From: Neoroseomonas oryzicola
Lineage (GTDB): Bacteria; Pseudomonadota; Alphaproteobacteria; Acetobacterales; Acetobacteraceae
Direction: 5' to 3'
DNA: 64,000 nt
Assembly (NCBI RefSeq): GCF_012163135.1
Contig: NZ_JAAVUP010000007.1
Coordinates: forward strand, 94,157-158,156
Shown: positions 1-7,290 of the stretch, in pieces
Layout: every line of letters begins with the position of its first letter
How positions within the stretch are numbered: position 1 is the first letter of the stretch
Program-made: the position numbers and the translations under genes
The notes under the pieces: generated by a model
What the model was told of the DNA's origin: nothing
Seen by the model: the letters and a program-made list of their open reading frames with translations, nothing else
The model's database searches: none

Positions 1-38
1 GTTGCCGTGAGCCGTGGCGAGCGGGAACGGCTCCAGGT

Positions 39-884
39 TCAGCCGACCGGGATGTTGTCGAGCAGCCGCACGGTGCCGAGCCGCGCGGCGGCGACCAGCC
101 GCATCGGCCCGTCCGCGCGGCGCGCGGTCAGCGGCTTCAGCGTCTCGGCCTCGACCAGCGCGAGGTAGTCCGGCACGAAGCCCGCCGACCGCAGCTGCGC
201 GAGCCCGTCATCGAGTGCCGCCGCCACCGCCGCGCCGCCCGCGATCGCCGTCGCCGCCGCAGTCATGACGCGCAGCAGGACCGGCGCCGTCGCGCGTTCC
301 GCTGCCGAGAGGAAGCGGTTGCGCGAGGACATGGCGAGCCCGTCCGCCTCCCGCACGGTCGCCACCGGCAGGATGCGGATCGGGATGTCGAGGTCCGCGA
401 CCATGCGCGTGACGACCTGCAATTGCTGCCAGTCCTTCTCGCCGAAGGCGGCGATCTCGGCCTGGGATTGCTGGAACAGCTTGCAGCAGACCGTCGCGAC
501 GCCGCGGAAATGGCCGGGGCGGGCATCGCCCTCCCAGCCGGAGCTCGGGCCCCCGACCTCGATCACCGTGGCGCTCCCGGGCGGGTACATCGCCTCGACC
601 GGCGGCATCCAGACCAGGTCGCAGCCCGCCGCCTTCAGCTTCGCGAGGTCCCCTGCCTCATCGCGCGGGTAGCGCGACAGATCCTCATTGGCGTTGAATT
701 GCAGCGGGTTGACGAAGATCGACGCCGACACCGCATCGGCCCCCGCGGCACGCGCGGCGGCAACCAGCGCGAGGTGCCCGTCATGCAGGGCCCCCATGGT
801 CGGCACGATGGCAAGGCGCTGGCCATCCGCGCGCAAGGCAGCGGTGGCGGCGCGGAGCGAGGGCAGGTCCCGGCAGATCTGCAT
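39..884 (-). CDS. panC: Pantothenate synthetase
   Basis: Cytosolic ATP-dependent ligase joining D-pantoate and beta-alanine to make pantothenate, the coenzyme A precursor. The 281 residues match the family's usual length of about 280. The N-terminal nucleotide-binding fold shows PTMGALHDGH (residues 28-37, the HxGH signature of this adenylating superfamily) and FVNPLQF from residue 57; an SSRN loop, the equivalent of the KMSKS-type ATP loop, lies in the second half. The ATG start gives a complete N-terminus. No panB or panD is visible next to it, so it looks like a stand-alone gene, divergent from the methyltransferase gene 47 bases away; the two promoters must share that short gap. Confidence 0.97.
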   Translation of the reverse strand: MQICRDLPSLRAATAALRADGQRLAIVPTMGALHDGHLALVAAARAAGADAVSASIFVNPLQFNANEDLSRYPRDEAGDLAKLKAAGCDLVWMPPVEAMYPPGSATVIEVGGPSSGWEGDARPGHFRGVATVCCKLFQQSQAEIAAFGEKDWQQLQVVTRMVADLDIPIRILPVATVREADGLAMSSRNRFLSAAERATAPVLLRVMTAAATAIAGGAAVAAALDDGLAQLRSAGFVPDYLALVEAETLKPLTARRADGPMRLVAAARLGTVRLLDNIPVG

Positions 885-931
885 GGCGGCACCCTAGCGG
901 GCATGCATGGACGGGCAAGCCGCGCCTCGGC

Positions 932-2140
932 ATGGTCCGCCATGCCATGACCGCAACGCAAGACCGACCGCTGATCCGCCTGCTGCCCGGCCGCGACCGC
1001 CGCGTGAAGGGTGGCCACCCCTGGGCCTTCTCCAACGAGATCGCGATGACCCCGGCCGCGAAGGCCCTGCCGCCCGGCAGCGTGGTGCGCCTGGAAGGCG
1101 ATGACGGGGTGAAGCACGGCGCCTGGCACTTCAACCCGCATTCGCTGATCGCGGCCCGGCGGCTCGACCCCGACCCGGCCGCGCCCTGCGACGGCGCCTG
1201 GTTCCGCGCCCGGCTGGCCGAGGCACTGGCGCTGCGCGACCGCCTGTTCGACCGGCCGCAATACCGGCTGATCCACGCCGAGGCCGACGGCCTGCCCGGC
1301 CTGGTGGTGGACCGCTACGGCGACGTCGTCGCGCTGCAGGCGAACACCGCCGGCATGGACGCCGCGACGCCGATGATCGTCGAGGCGCTGACGGCGCTCA
1401 TCGCCCCGCGCGGCATCGTCGCCCGCAACGACGCCGGGGTGCGCGCGCTCGAGGGGTTGCAGGAGGAGGTGCGCCTCCTTGCCGGCGATGCCGCCGGCGC
1501 GACGGTGGAGGAGAACGGGCTGCGCTTCCCGGTCGACCTGCTGGGCGGCCAGAAGACCGGCTGGTTCTTCGACCAGCGCGAGCACCGCGCGCGTGTCGCC
1601 GGGCTGGCCAAGGGGGCGACGGTGCTCGACGCCTTCTGCCACACCGGCGGCTTCGGCATCGGTTGCGCGGTGGCGGGGGCGACGCGTGTCACGCTGCTCG
1701 ACCGCAGCGAGCATGCGCTGGCGACGGCGAAGGAGGCCGCGGCAATGAACGGCGTCGCCGATCGCGTGACGACGCAGCGCGGCGAGGCGATGGAGACGCT
1801 GGAGCGCATGCTCGGCGCCGGGCAGCGCTTCGGCGTGGTGATCACCGACCCGCCGGCCTTCGCCAAGACGCGCAAGGACCAGCCGGCGGCGCTGCGCGCC
1901 TATGGCAAGCTGGCGCGCATCGCGGCGGGGCTGGTCGAGCGCGGTGGCTTTCTCTTCATCGCCTCCTGCTCGCACCACGTCGCGCCGGGGGAATTCGCCG
2001 ATGCGGTCGCCTGGGGCGTGCATCGCGCGCGGCGCGAGGCGCGGATCCTGCACATGGGTGGCGCCGGACCCGACCATCCGCTGCATCCGATGCTGCCGGA
2101 AAGCCAGTACCTCAAGGGCATGCTGCTGCACCTGCCGTGA
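932..2140 (+). CDS. RlmI-like class I SAM-dependent rRNA methyltransferase
   Basis: Predicted RNA cytosine-5 methyltransferase of the RlmI/RlmK family. An N-terminal PUA-type RNA-binding region (about residues 10-90, with the typical KGGHPWAFSNEI opening) precedes a Rossmann methyltransferase domain. That domain contains a FDQREHR segment before the SAM-binding motif DAFCHTGGFG, the DPPAFAKTRKDQ catalytic loop, and SCSHHV carrying the expected cysteine. The 402-residue length fits the family. The start is uncertain: ATG 932 is reported, but an in-frame ATG at 947 gives an equally good N-terminus (MTATQDRP) and neither has a strong ribosome-binding site. The next gene starts inside its stop codon (GTGA), so the two are translationally coupled. 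Which rRNA base is modified cannot be read from the sequence. Confidence 0.85.
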   Translation: MVRHAMTATQDRPLIRLLPGRDRRVKGGHPWAFSNEIAMTPAAKALPPGSVVRLEGDDGVKHGAWHFNPHSLIAARRLDPDPAAPCDGAWFRARLAEALALRDRLFDRPQYRLIHAEADGLPGLVVDRYGDVVALQANTAGMDAATPMIVEALTALIAPRGIVARNDAGVRALEGLQEEVRLLAGDAAGATVEENGLRFPVDLLGGQKTGWFFDQREHRARVAGLAKGATVLDAFCHTGGFGIGCAVAGATRVTLLDRSEHALATAKEAAAMNGVADRVTTQRGEAMETLERMLGAGQRFGVVITDPPAFAKTRKDQPAALRAYGKLARIAAGLVERGGFLFIASCSHHVAPGEFADAVAWGVHRARREARILHMGGAGPDHPLHPMLPESQYLKGMLLHLP

Positions 2141-2589
2141 GTGCCGACCGCGCCCTGCCCAACGTCCGCGTCCTGACGGCGGCGCCGCTGCCGGTCGGGC
2201 CGCGGCTCGCGCGTGGCTGGCGGATCAGCGCCTATGAGGCGGCGGGCGCGGTGGCGCGGCTCGGGCGAGGGTCGCGCGCGGTGGATGCGCTGCTGGCGGC
2301 GGCGCGGGTGCGGCGGGGGGCCTTCGTCGGGGCCTGGAATCCGCTCAGCCGGATGATGCCGCGCCGCTGGAATGACCGGATGCTGGACCGGCTGCGCGTG
2401 TTGGCGCGGCGCGCGGGGCTGCGGTTTCACGACGGCCGCGGCCACGCGGCGCGCCCAGCCTGGGTGGAGGAACACCTGCTGATCCTCGGCGACCTGCGCC
2501 CCGTCATCGTGCTGGCGCGCCGCTTCCGCCAGCACGCCGTCCTGCGCGTGCGGCTGCGCGCGCCGAGCCGCCTGCTGGTGCTGCGATGA
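2137..2589 (+). CDS. DUF3293 domain protein
   Basis: Small cytosolic protein of about 150 residues that I recognise as DUF3293, a family of unknown function. Visible hallmarks are the ISAYEAAG opening, a central AWNPLSR segment, a GRG turn followed by a WVEEHLLILG core, and an arginine-rich C-terminus (ARRFRQHAVLRVRL). The GTG start at 2137 overlaps the stop of the upstream methyltransferase by four bases and this gene's stop overlaps the MFS start, so the three genes form one tight transcription unit. The same reading frame stays open upstream inside the methyltransferase gene, but that part encodes only arginine-rich shadow sequence, so the overlap start is preferred. No catalytic motif is evident. 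Confidence 0.75.
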   Translation: MSADRALPNVRVLTAAPLPVGPRLARGWRISAYEAAGAVARLGRGSRAVDALLAAARVRRGAFVGAWNPLSRMMPRRWNDRMLDRLRVLARRAGLRFHDGRGHAARPAWVEEHLLILGDLRPVIVLARRFRQHAVLRVRLRAPSRLLVLR

Positions 2590-3740
2590 GGGGCGCCATC
2601 CCCTTCCTCTGCGCGGTCTTCGCCGTGCGCGCGGCGCTCGGCGCGCTGTTCCAGGCGCCCGGCGCCGCCGGACCGGTGCTGGTGCCGGAGTTCGGGCTCG
2701 ACTGGACGGCCTTCGGCACGCTGGTCGGGCTGTTCTGGTTCCCCGGGCTGGTGCTGGTCTATCCGCTCGGCCTCGCGGCGCGGCGGCTGGGGGACCGGAC
2801 GGGATCGCTGCTCGGGCTCGGTTTCCTGACGCTCGGCGCGCTGGTCTGCGCCGCAGCGGTCGGCAGCGCGGTGCCGCTCTACGCCGGGCGGCTGCTGATG
2901 GGCGTCGGCACGGTGCTCGTCATCCTGCTGATGACGAAGATGATGCAGGACCGCTTCCAGGGCGCGGACCTCTTCCTCGCCATGTCGGTCTACGTCCTCG
3001 GCTGGCCGATCGGCATCGCCGCGGCCCAGGCTGTGCTGCCGCCGCTGTCGCTGAACCTCGGCTGGCAACTGCCCTTCCTGGTGGCGGCGGTGGCGGGCGC
3101 GCTGGCCTTCGCGGCCCTTGCCGCGGCCTCGCGCCAGGTTGCGCGCCCGCCGCCGCCGCCGCCCGGTCAGGTGCGGCTGACGGGGCGGGAGGTGCGGCTG
3201 ATGTGCCTCGCGGGTGCGTCCTGGGCCTGCGTGAACGGGACCTACATGGTGCTCGTTACCTTCGCGCCGCCGCTGCTCGTCGAGCGCGGATTGTCGGTCG
3301 CCAGCGCGGGCTTCGCGACATCGCTGATGTCCTGGGTGAACATCCTCGCCGTGCCGGCGGGCGCGGTGATCGCGCGACGCGCGGCGTTGGTGCTGCCGAT
3401 GGTGGTGGGCTGCATCACCGCCGCGGCCGTGCTCGCCGCGCTGCTGCCTTTCACCGATGTCGGGCTTGCCGCGGTGATTCTCGCGACGCACGGGCTGCTC
3501 TACGCCCTGCCGATCACGATCTTCTCGGCCCTGCCGGCGTTGGCCGTGCCGCCGGAACGGCGGGCGCAGGGCCTCGGCGTGTACTTCATCTTCTTCTACG
3601 CGGGCTGTACGGGATTCCCGCCGGTCGCGGGGTGGCTTGCGGACCGCGCGGGAACGGTCGCACCGGTGATCTTCGCCGCCGGGCTGCTGATGGCGGCGCT
3701 GGCCTTCTTCCTCGCCTTCCGGCGGCTGGTCGCCCGCTAG
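2586..3740 (+). CDS. MFS family transporter
   Basis: Polytopic inner-membrane carrier of the major facilitator superfamily, 384 residues, with about twelve hydrophobic segments. After the second helix it shows the loop ARRLGDRTGS, which fits the conserved MFS loop 2-3 motif (GxLaDrxGrr), and a proline-rich cytoplasmic loop (RPPPPPPGQ, near residue 190) separates the two six-helix halves. ATG 2586 overlaps the DUF3293 stop (ATGA), indicating coupling. The overall pattern resembles nitrate/cyanate-type or drug-type MFS proteins, but the substrate cannot be assigned. Its stop codon overlaps the end of the convergent sirtuin gene, leaving no room for a separate terminator. Confidence 0.85.
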   Translation: MRGAIPFLCAVFAVRAALGALFQAPGAAGPVLVPEFGLDWTAFGTLVGLFWFPGLVLVYPLGLAARRLGDRTGSLLGLGFLTLGALVCAAAVGSAVPLYAGRLLMGVGTVLVILLMTKMMQDRFQGADLFLAMSVYVLGWPIGIAAAQAVLPPLSLNLGWQLPFLVAAVAGALAFAALAAASRQVARPPPPPPGQVRLTGREVRLMCLAGASWACVNGTYMVLVTFAPPLLVERGLSVASAGFATSLMSWVNILAVPAGAVIARRAALVLPMVVGCITAAAVLAALLPFTDVGLAAVILATHGLLYALPITIFSALPALAVPPERRAQGLGVYFIFFYAGCTGFPPVAGWLADRAGTVAPVIFAAGLLMAALAFFLAFRRLVAR

Positions 3741-4480
3741 TTGATCCCGACCGCGCCGCCCATTGCCTCCCCGATCGGTGCGTTCACCACCAGGTCTGCG
3801 AGGTCGTCGAGAGGCGTCGGATCGTTGTTCACGATGGCAAGCCGCGCACCGTTGCGCTTCGCCTGCTCCGGGAAGCCAGCCGCCGGATAGACGACCAGCG
3901 ACGACCCCAGCACGACGAAGAGGTCCGCCGCGCGTGTCTCGGCCGCCGCACGCCGCATCGCCTCCTCCGGCATCGACTGGCCGAAGGAGATCGTCGCCGT
4001 CTTCACCAGCCCGCCGCAGGCGGTGCAGTCGGGCACATCGCCCTGCGCCTCGAACGCCGCGCGCAGGGCGCCGATCTCGTAGCGCGTCCCGCATTCGAGG
4101 CAATGCGCATAGGTCGAGTTGCCGTGGAGCTCGATCACCTGTTCCTCCGGAATGCCGGAGGCCTGGTGCAGCCCGTCGATGTTCTGGGTGATGACGCTGC
4201 TCGCCTTGCCCTGGCGCACCAGCAGCGCGACAGCGCGATGCCCCCGATTGGGCTGGGCGGCGCGCATCGTCGCATCGCCGTCGAAGCGGCGCCGCCAGGC
4301 TTCGCGCCGCGCGGCGGGGGAGGCGACGAAATCCTGGAACATGATCGGCTTCACGCGCGCCCAGGTGCCGTTCGGGCCGCGGAAATCGGGGATGCCGGAT
4401 TCGGTGCTGATGCCCGCGCCGGTGAAGACGACGATGCGGCGCGCTTCCTCGATCATCTGGCGGAGGGTGGCGACGGACAT
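3737..4480 (-). CDS. SIR2 family NAD-dependent protein deacylase
   Basis: Cytosolic sirtuin (CobB-like) that removes acyl groups from lysines using NAD and releases nicotinamide. The NAD-binding motif GAGISTESGIPDFRG lies at about residues 21-35, followed by TQNIDGLHQASG and the catalytic histidine in ELHGN. The structural zinc site is complete, with two Cys-x2-Cys pairs (CLEC and CTAC). The 247 residues fit bacterial class II/III sirtuins. The start at 4480 (MSVATLRQM) is chosen because the frame upstream runs through a palindromic repeat and shadow sequence. The C-terminus overlaps the convergent MFS gene by four bases. Acyl preference is not evident: I do not see the Tyr-x2-Arg pair of desuccinylases. 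Confidence 0.93.
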   Translation of the reverse strand: MSVATLRQMIEEARRIVVFTGAGISTESGIPDFRGPNGTWARVKPIMFQDFVASPAARREAWRRRFDGDATMRAAQPNRGHRAVALLVRQGKASSVITQNIDGLHQASGIPEEQVIELHGNSTYAHCLECGTRYEIGALRAAFEAQGDVPDCTACGGLVKTATISFGQSMPEEAMRRAAAETRAADLFVVLGSSLVVYPAAGFPEQAKRNGARLAIVNNDPTPLDDLADLVVNAPIGEAMGGAVGIN

Positions 4481-4504
4481 GAGGCGGACTCTGGCGAGGC
4501 CGGG

Positions 4505-4622
4505 AGCGCTTGTCGAGGAAAGGGCAGGGGGAGAAGGGAACTTCTCCCCCCGAACCCCCCTCAACCTTCTTTGGAACCAAGGAGCCAAAGAAGGGAGGGG
4601 GCTCGGGGGAGGTTCTCCTCCC
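4505..4622. repeat. Multi-hairpin palindromic element, family 2
   Basis: Compound palindrome between tam and the sirtuin gene. It holds an inner GAGAAG/CTTCTC palindrome (GGGAGAAGGGAACTTCTCCC, about 4529-4548), a middle inverted repeat built on CTTCTTTGG...CCAAAGAAG (about 4570-4597) and a third hairpin GGGGGAGG/CCTCCCCC (about 4602-4621). It starts within ten bases of the tam stop. A related element lies at 47270-47357 behind the M16 peptidase gene, sharing the GAGAAGTTCCCTTCTC core and the neighbouring GGTTGAGGGGG. Position and shape suggest transcription termination or mRNA 3'-end protection, but there is no T-run. Confidence 0.7.
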
Positions 4623-4629
4623 CCGACCT

Positions 4630-5397
4630 TCACCCGATCCGCGCCAGGATGAACAACCGCCGGAACGGCAGCAGCACCACCCCATCCGCCTGCGGCGGGT
4701 AGGCCGCACGCATCGATGCGCGGTAGGCCTCGAGGAATCCCTCCCGCATGTCGCCTTCGAGCGCATCGAGGAAGGGCCGCAGGCTGGTTCCCATCGCCCA
4801 TTGCACCACGGGATCGTCGCCCCGCAGCACATGGACGTACTCGGTCACCCAGAGGTCCAGCGCCGCGACGCGCGGCCGCAGCAGGTCGTAGTAGTCGCCG
4901 GGTGCCAGGATCGGCGGCGCGCTGCCCACGCGGGCCAGCGCCGCAGCCCACGGTCCCTCGCGCGCGATGCGCTCCTGCTCCGCGCGTAGGGGTGCTGCGT
5001 GCATGGACGGCATCTGGACCGCGAGCACGCCACCAGGCGCGACGCAGGACAGCAGGCGGGGAAACAGTACCTCGTGCCCGCCCAGCCATTGCAATGCCGC
5101 GTTGCTGAACAGCACGTCCACGGGCTCGGCTGGGGACCAGGCCGCGATGTCGGCCTGCGCGGTCGCGAAGCCGGTCGCGGCCGCCTTGGCGAGCATCGCC
5201 GCGCTGCCGTCCACGCCCGTCACCGCGGCGCCAGGAAAGCGTGCGGCCAGCAGCGGCAAGGCATTCCCCGCCCCGCAGCCGAGGTCGACGACGCGCTGCG
5301 GCGCGGCATGCGGGATGCGCCCGATCAGGTCGATCGCCGGACGCAGGCGCTCATCCTCGAAACGCAGATACTGGGCGGCGTCCCAGCTCCCCATCAC
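4630..5397 (-). CDS. tam: Trans-aconitate 2-methyltransferase
   Basis: Cytosolic SAM-dependent methyltransferase that esterifies trans-aconitate, an inhibitor of the citric acid cycle that forms spontaneously. The 255 residues match E. coli Tam. The opening (residues 4-12, WDAAQYLRF) is characteristic. SAM motif I is VVDLGCGAGNALP at about residues 41-53, followed by the acidic GVDGS and the conserved SNAALQWL. ATG 5397 overlaps the stop of the upstream patatin-like gene (4 bases), so it ends a minus-strand operon with the patatin-like and 3-hydroxybutyrate dehydrogenase genes. The stop is followed by a palindromic element. A different small-acid carboxyl methyltransferase cannot be excluded. 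Confidence 0.88.
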   Translation of the reverse strand: MMGSWDAAQYLRFEDERLRPAIDLIGRIPHAAPQRVVDLGCGAGNALPLLAARFPGAAVTGVDGSAAMLAKAAATGFATAQADIAAWSPAEPVDVLFSNAALQWLGGHEVLFPRLLSCVAPGGVLAVQMPSMHAAPLRAEQERIAREGPWAAALARVGSAPPILAPGDYYDLLRPRVAALDLWVTEYVHVLRGDDPVVQWAMGTSLRPFLDALEGDMREGFLEAYRASMRAAYPPQADGVVLLPFRRLFILARIG

Positions 5398-6464
5398 AAA
5401 AACCTCGCGCGGATATCGACGCTGCTCTCCCGACCCAACTTGTCGAAATGCTCGTCGAGCCAGCTCTCTGCCGCCTCGCGCCCGTAGCGGCGCAGGGTGC
5501 AGAGGAAGTCCCAGTCGCCGTTGAACTTCGTGCTCAGCTTGAACTTCCGCATCCGGTCCTCATCCTCGATGAGGTGGATGAAGAGCCGCCGGTACCGCGG
5601 CTGCTCGAGCCGCCCGGTGTCGAGCAGCCGCTGGACGAAGTCGATGGCGCGCATCTCGGCCATCAGCGACCCGTTGAAGGTGATCTCGTTCAGCCGGTTC
5701 ACGATGTCGGAGGCCGTCGTCGGCGCCTCCTCGCGCACCGTGGGGTTGAGCTGCACCAGCACGATGTCCGGCGGCCCGCCCTGGTCATACAGCGGCCACA
5801 GCGCCGGATTGCCGAGGTAGCCGCCGTCCCAGTAGGGCTCGCCGTCGATCTCCACCGCCTTGAACACCTGCGGCAGGCAGGCCGAGGCGAGCAGCGCGTC
5901 GACCGTGAGCTCCCGCCGCGTGAAGACGCGCGGCTTGCCGGTGCGCACGGAGGTCGCGGAGACGAACAGCTTCGGCGCCTTCGCTTCCATGCGCAGCCGG
6001 TCGAAGTCGATGCTGTCCACCAGCGCGTCGCGCAGCGGGTTGTAGTTATAGGGGAAGGGATTGATCTGATAGGGCGACAGCACGCGGGACAGCGTGTCGA
6101 AGGTCCGGTAGGCGAAGGACCAGGTCAGGTCGTGCCCCCAGACGAGCTTCTCCATCGGCGTCGCCTGCAGCGGGCTGATGGCGAGCTTGCCCGCGATCGA
6201 CCGCCAGAAGCGATCGAGGGCGGCGATCGCCGCCTCCGGCCCGCCTTCCAGCAGCCCTTCCACCAGCATCGCGCCGTTGATCGCGCCCGCCGAGGTGCCC
6301 GAGAGGCCGTCGACCTCCAGCCTGTCGTCCTCGAGCAGCCGCTCGAGCACGCCCCAGGTGAAGGCGCCATGCGTCCCGCCGCCCTGCAGCGCCAGCGAGA
6401 TGCGACGCTTGGCCGGCGGCTTCGCGACCGCGGGCGCCGCGGGCTGGCCGTTCGTCTGGCTCAC
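5394..6464 (-). CDS. Patatin-like phospholipase family protein
   Basis: Serine lipid hydrolase of the patatin family with a Ser-Asp dyad. It shows the oxyanion motif GGGTHG at about residues 29-34, the nucleophile elbow GTSAG and the DGG aspartate motif (YWDGGYLGNP). The 356-residue form begins at a GTG (6464) that overlaps the 3-hydroxybutyrate dehydrogenase stop by four bases (GTGA); an open frame further upstream only reads through that gene. No signal peptide is visible, so it acts in the cytosol or at the inner membrane. Tight coupling to 3-hydroxybutyrate dehydrogenase suggests an intracellular polyhydroxybutyrate or ester hydrolase feeding 3-hydroxybutyrate to its neighbour; this is inferred from context only. 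Confidence 0.88.
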   Translation of the reverse strand: MSQTNGQPAAPAVAKPPAKRRISLALQGGGTHGAFTWGVLERLLEDDRLEVDGLSGTSAGAINGAMLVEGLLEGGPEAAIAALDRFWRSIAGKLAISPLQATPMEKLVWGHDLTWSFAYRTFDTLSRVLSPYQINPFPYNYNPLRDALVDSIDFDRLRMEAKAPKLFVSATSVRTGKPRVFTRRELTVDALLASACLPQVFKAVEIDGEPYWDGGYLGNPALWPLYDQGGPPDIVLVQLNPTVREEAPTTASDIVNRLNEITFNGSLMAEMRAIDFVQRLLDTGRLEQPRYRRLFIHLIEDEDRMRKFKLSTKFNGDWDFLCTLRRYGREAAESWLDEHFDKLGRESSVDIRARFL

Positions 6465-7255
6465 GCCGCCAGCCAGCCGCCGTCGACCGACAGGGCCGCG
6501 CCGTTGACGCCGCCCGAGCCCGGCCCGCAGAGCCACAGCGCGAGGCTCGCCACCTCATCCACCTCGATCCAGCGCTTCGACGGCTGCTTCTCGAGCAGGT
6601 AGTCGCGCAGGGCGACCTCCTCGCTGACGCCGTGCTTCTCCGCGAGCGGCTTGACCTGCGCCTCGGCGAGCGGGGTGCGCACGAAGCCGGGGCAGATGGC
6701 GTTGCAGGTGATGGGCGTCTGCGCGACCTCGAGGGCGACGACCTTCGTCATGCCGACCACCCCGTGCTTCGCCGCCACATAGGCCACCTTGTAGGGGCTC
6801 GCGACCAGGCCGTGGGCCGAGGCGATGTTGACCACCCGCCCCCAGTTCCGCTTCCGCATGCCGGGCAGCGCCGCCTTGATGGCGTGGAAGTTGGACGAGA
6901 GGTTGATCGCGATGATCGCGTCCCACTTCGCGTCAGGGAACTCCTCGACCGGGCTGACGAACTGGATGCCCGCGTTGTTGACCAGGATGTCGCAGGCGCC
7001 GAGCGCCTTCTCGCAATCGGCGACCATCGCCCGGACCTCGTCGGGCTTCGACATGTCGGCGGCGGAATAGGGGGCGTCGCCGCCGCCCATCGCGACGCCG
7101 ACCTCGGCGCGCGCCGCTGCGATCTCCTCCGGCTTGCCGAATCCGTTGAGCATCACCTTGGCGCCCGCGCGGGCCATCTGCATGGCGATGCCATGCCCGA
7201 TGCCCGAGGTGGAGCCGGTGATCAGGGCCGTGCGGCCCGCAAGCGTCTGTTCCAT
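6461..7255 (-). CDS. 3-hydroxybutyrate dehydrogenase (SDR family)
   Basis: NAD-dependent short-chain dehydrogenase converting D-3-hydroxybutyrate to acetoacetate, the exit step of polyhydroxybutyrate breakdown. The 264 residues include the cofactor motif TGSTSGIGHG (residues 14-23), NNAG, the catalytic Ser (NIASAHG), and YVAAKHG supplying Tyr and Lys. A WLCGPGSGGVNGAALSVDGG C-terminus is typical of this enzyme. The SPYKVAY stretch before the active Tyr matches bacterial HBDH rather than generic SDR reductases. The start at 7255 (MEQTLAGRTALITG) puts the Rossmann strand at the usual position. It is first in the minus-strand operon with the patatin-like gene and tam. Confidence 0.92.
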   Translation of the reverse strand: MEQTLAGRTALITGSTSGIGHGIAMQMARAGAKVMLNGFGKPEEIAAARAEVGVAMGGGDAPYSAADMSKPDEVRAMVADCEKALGACDILVNNAGIQFVSPVEEFPDAKWDAIIAINLSSNFHAIKAALPGMRKRNWGRVVNIASAHGLVASPYKVAYVAAKHGVVGMTKVVALEVAQTPITCNAICPGFVRTPLAEAQVKPLAEKHGVSEEVALRDYLLEKQPSKRWIEVDEVASLALWLCGPGSGGVNGAALSVDGGWLAA

Positions 7256-7290
7256 ATCGGCAAGGTCCTGCGTGGGGACGGCATCAAGGC

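Noticed and set aside
1..38. End of a gene before panC
   Set aside because: Only 38 bases are visible after the panC stop; no frame can be assigned.
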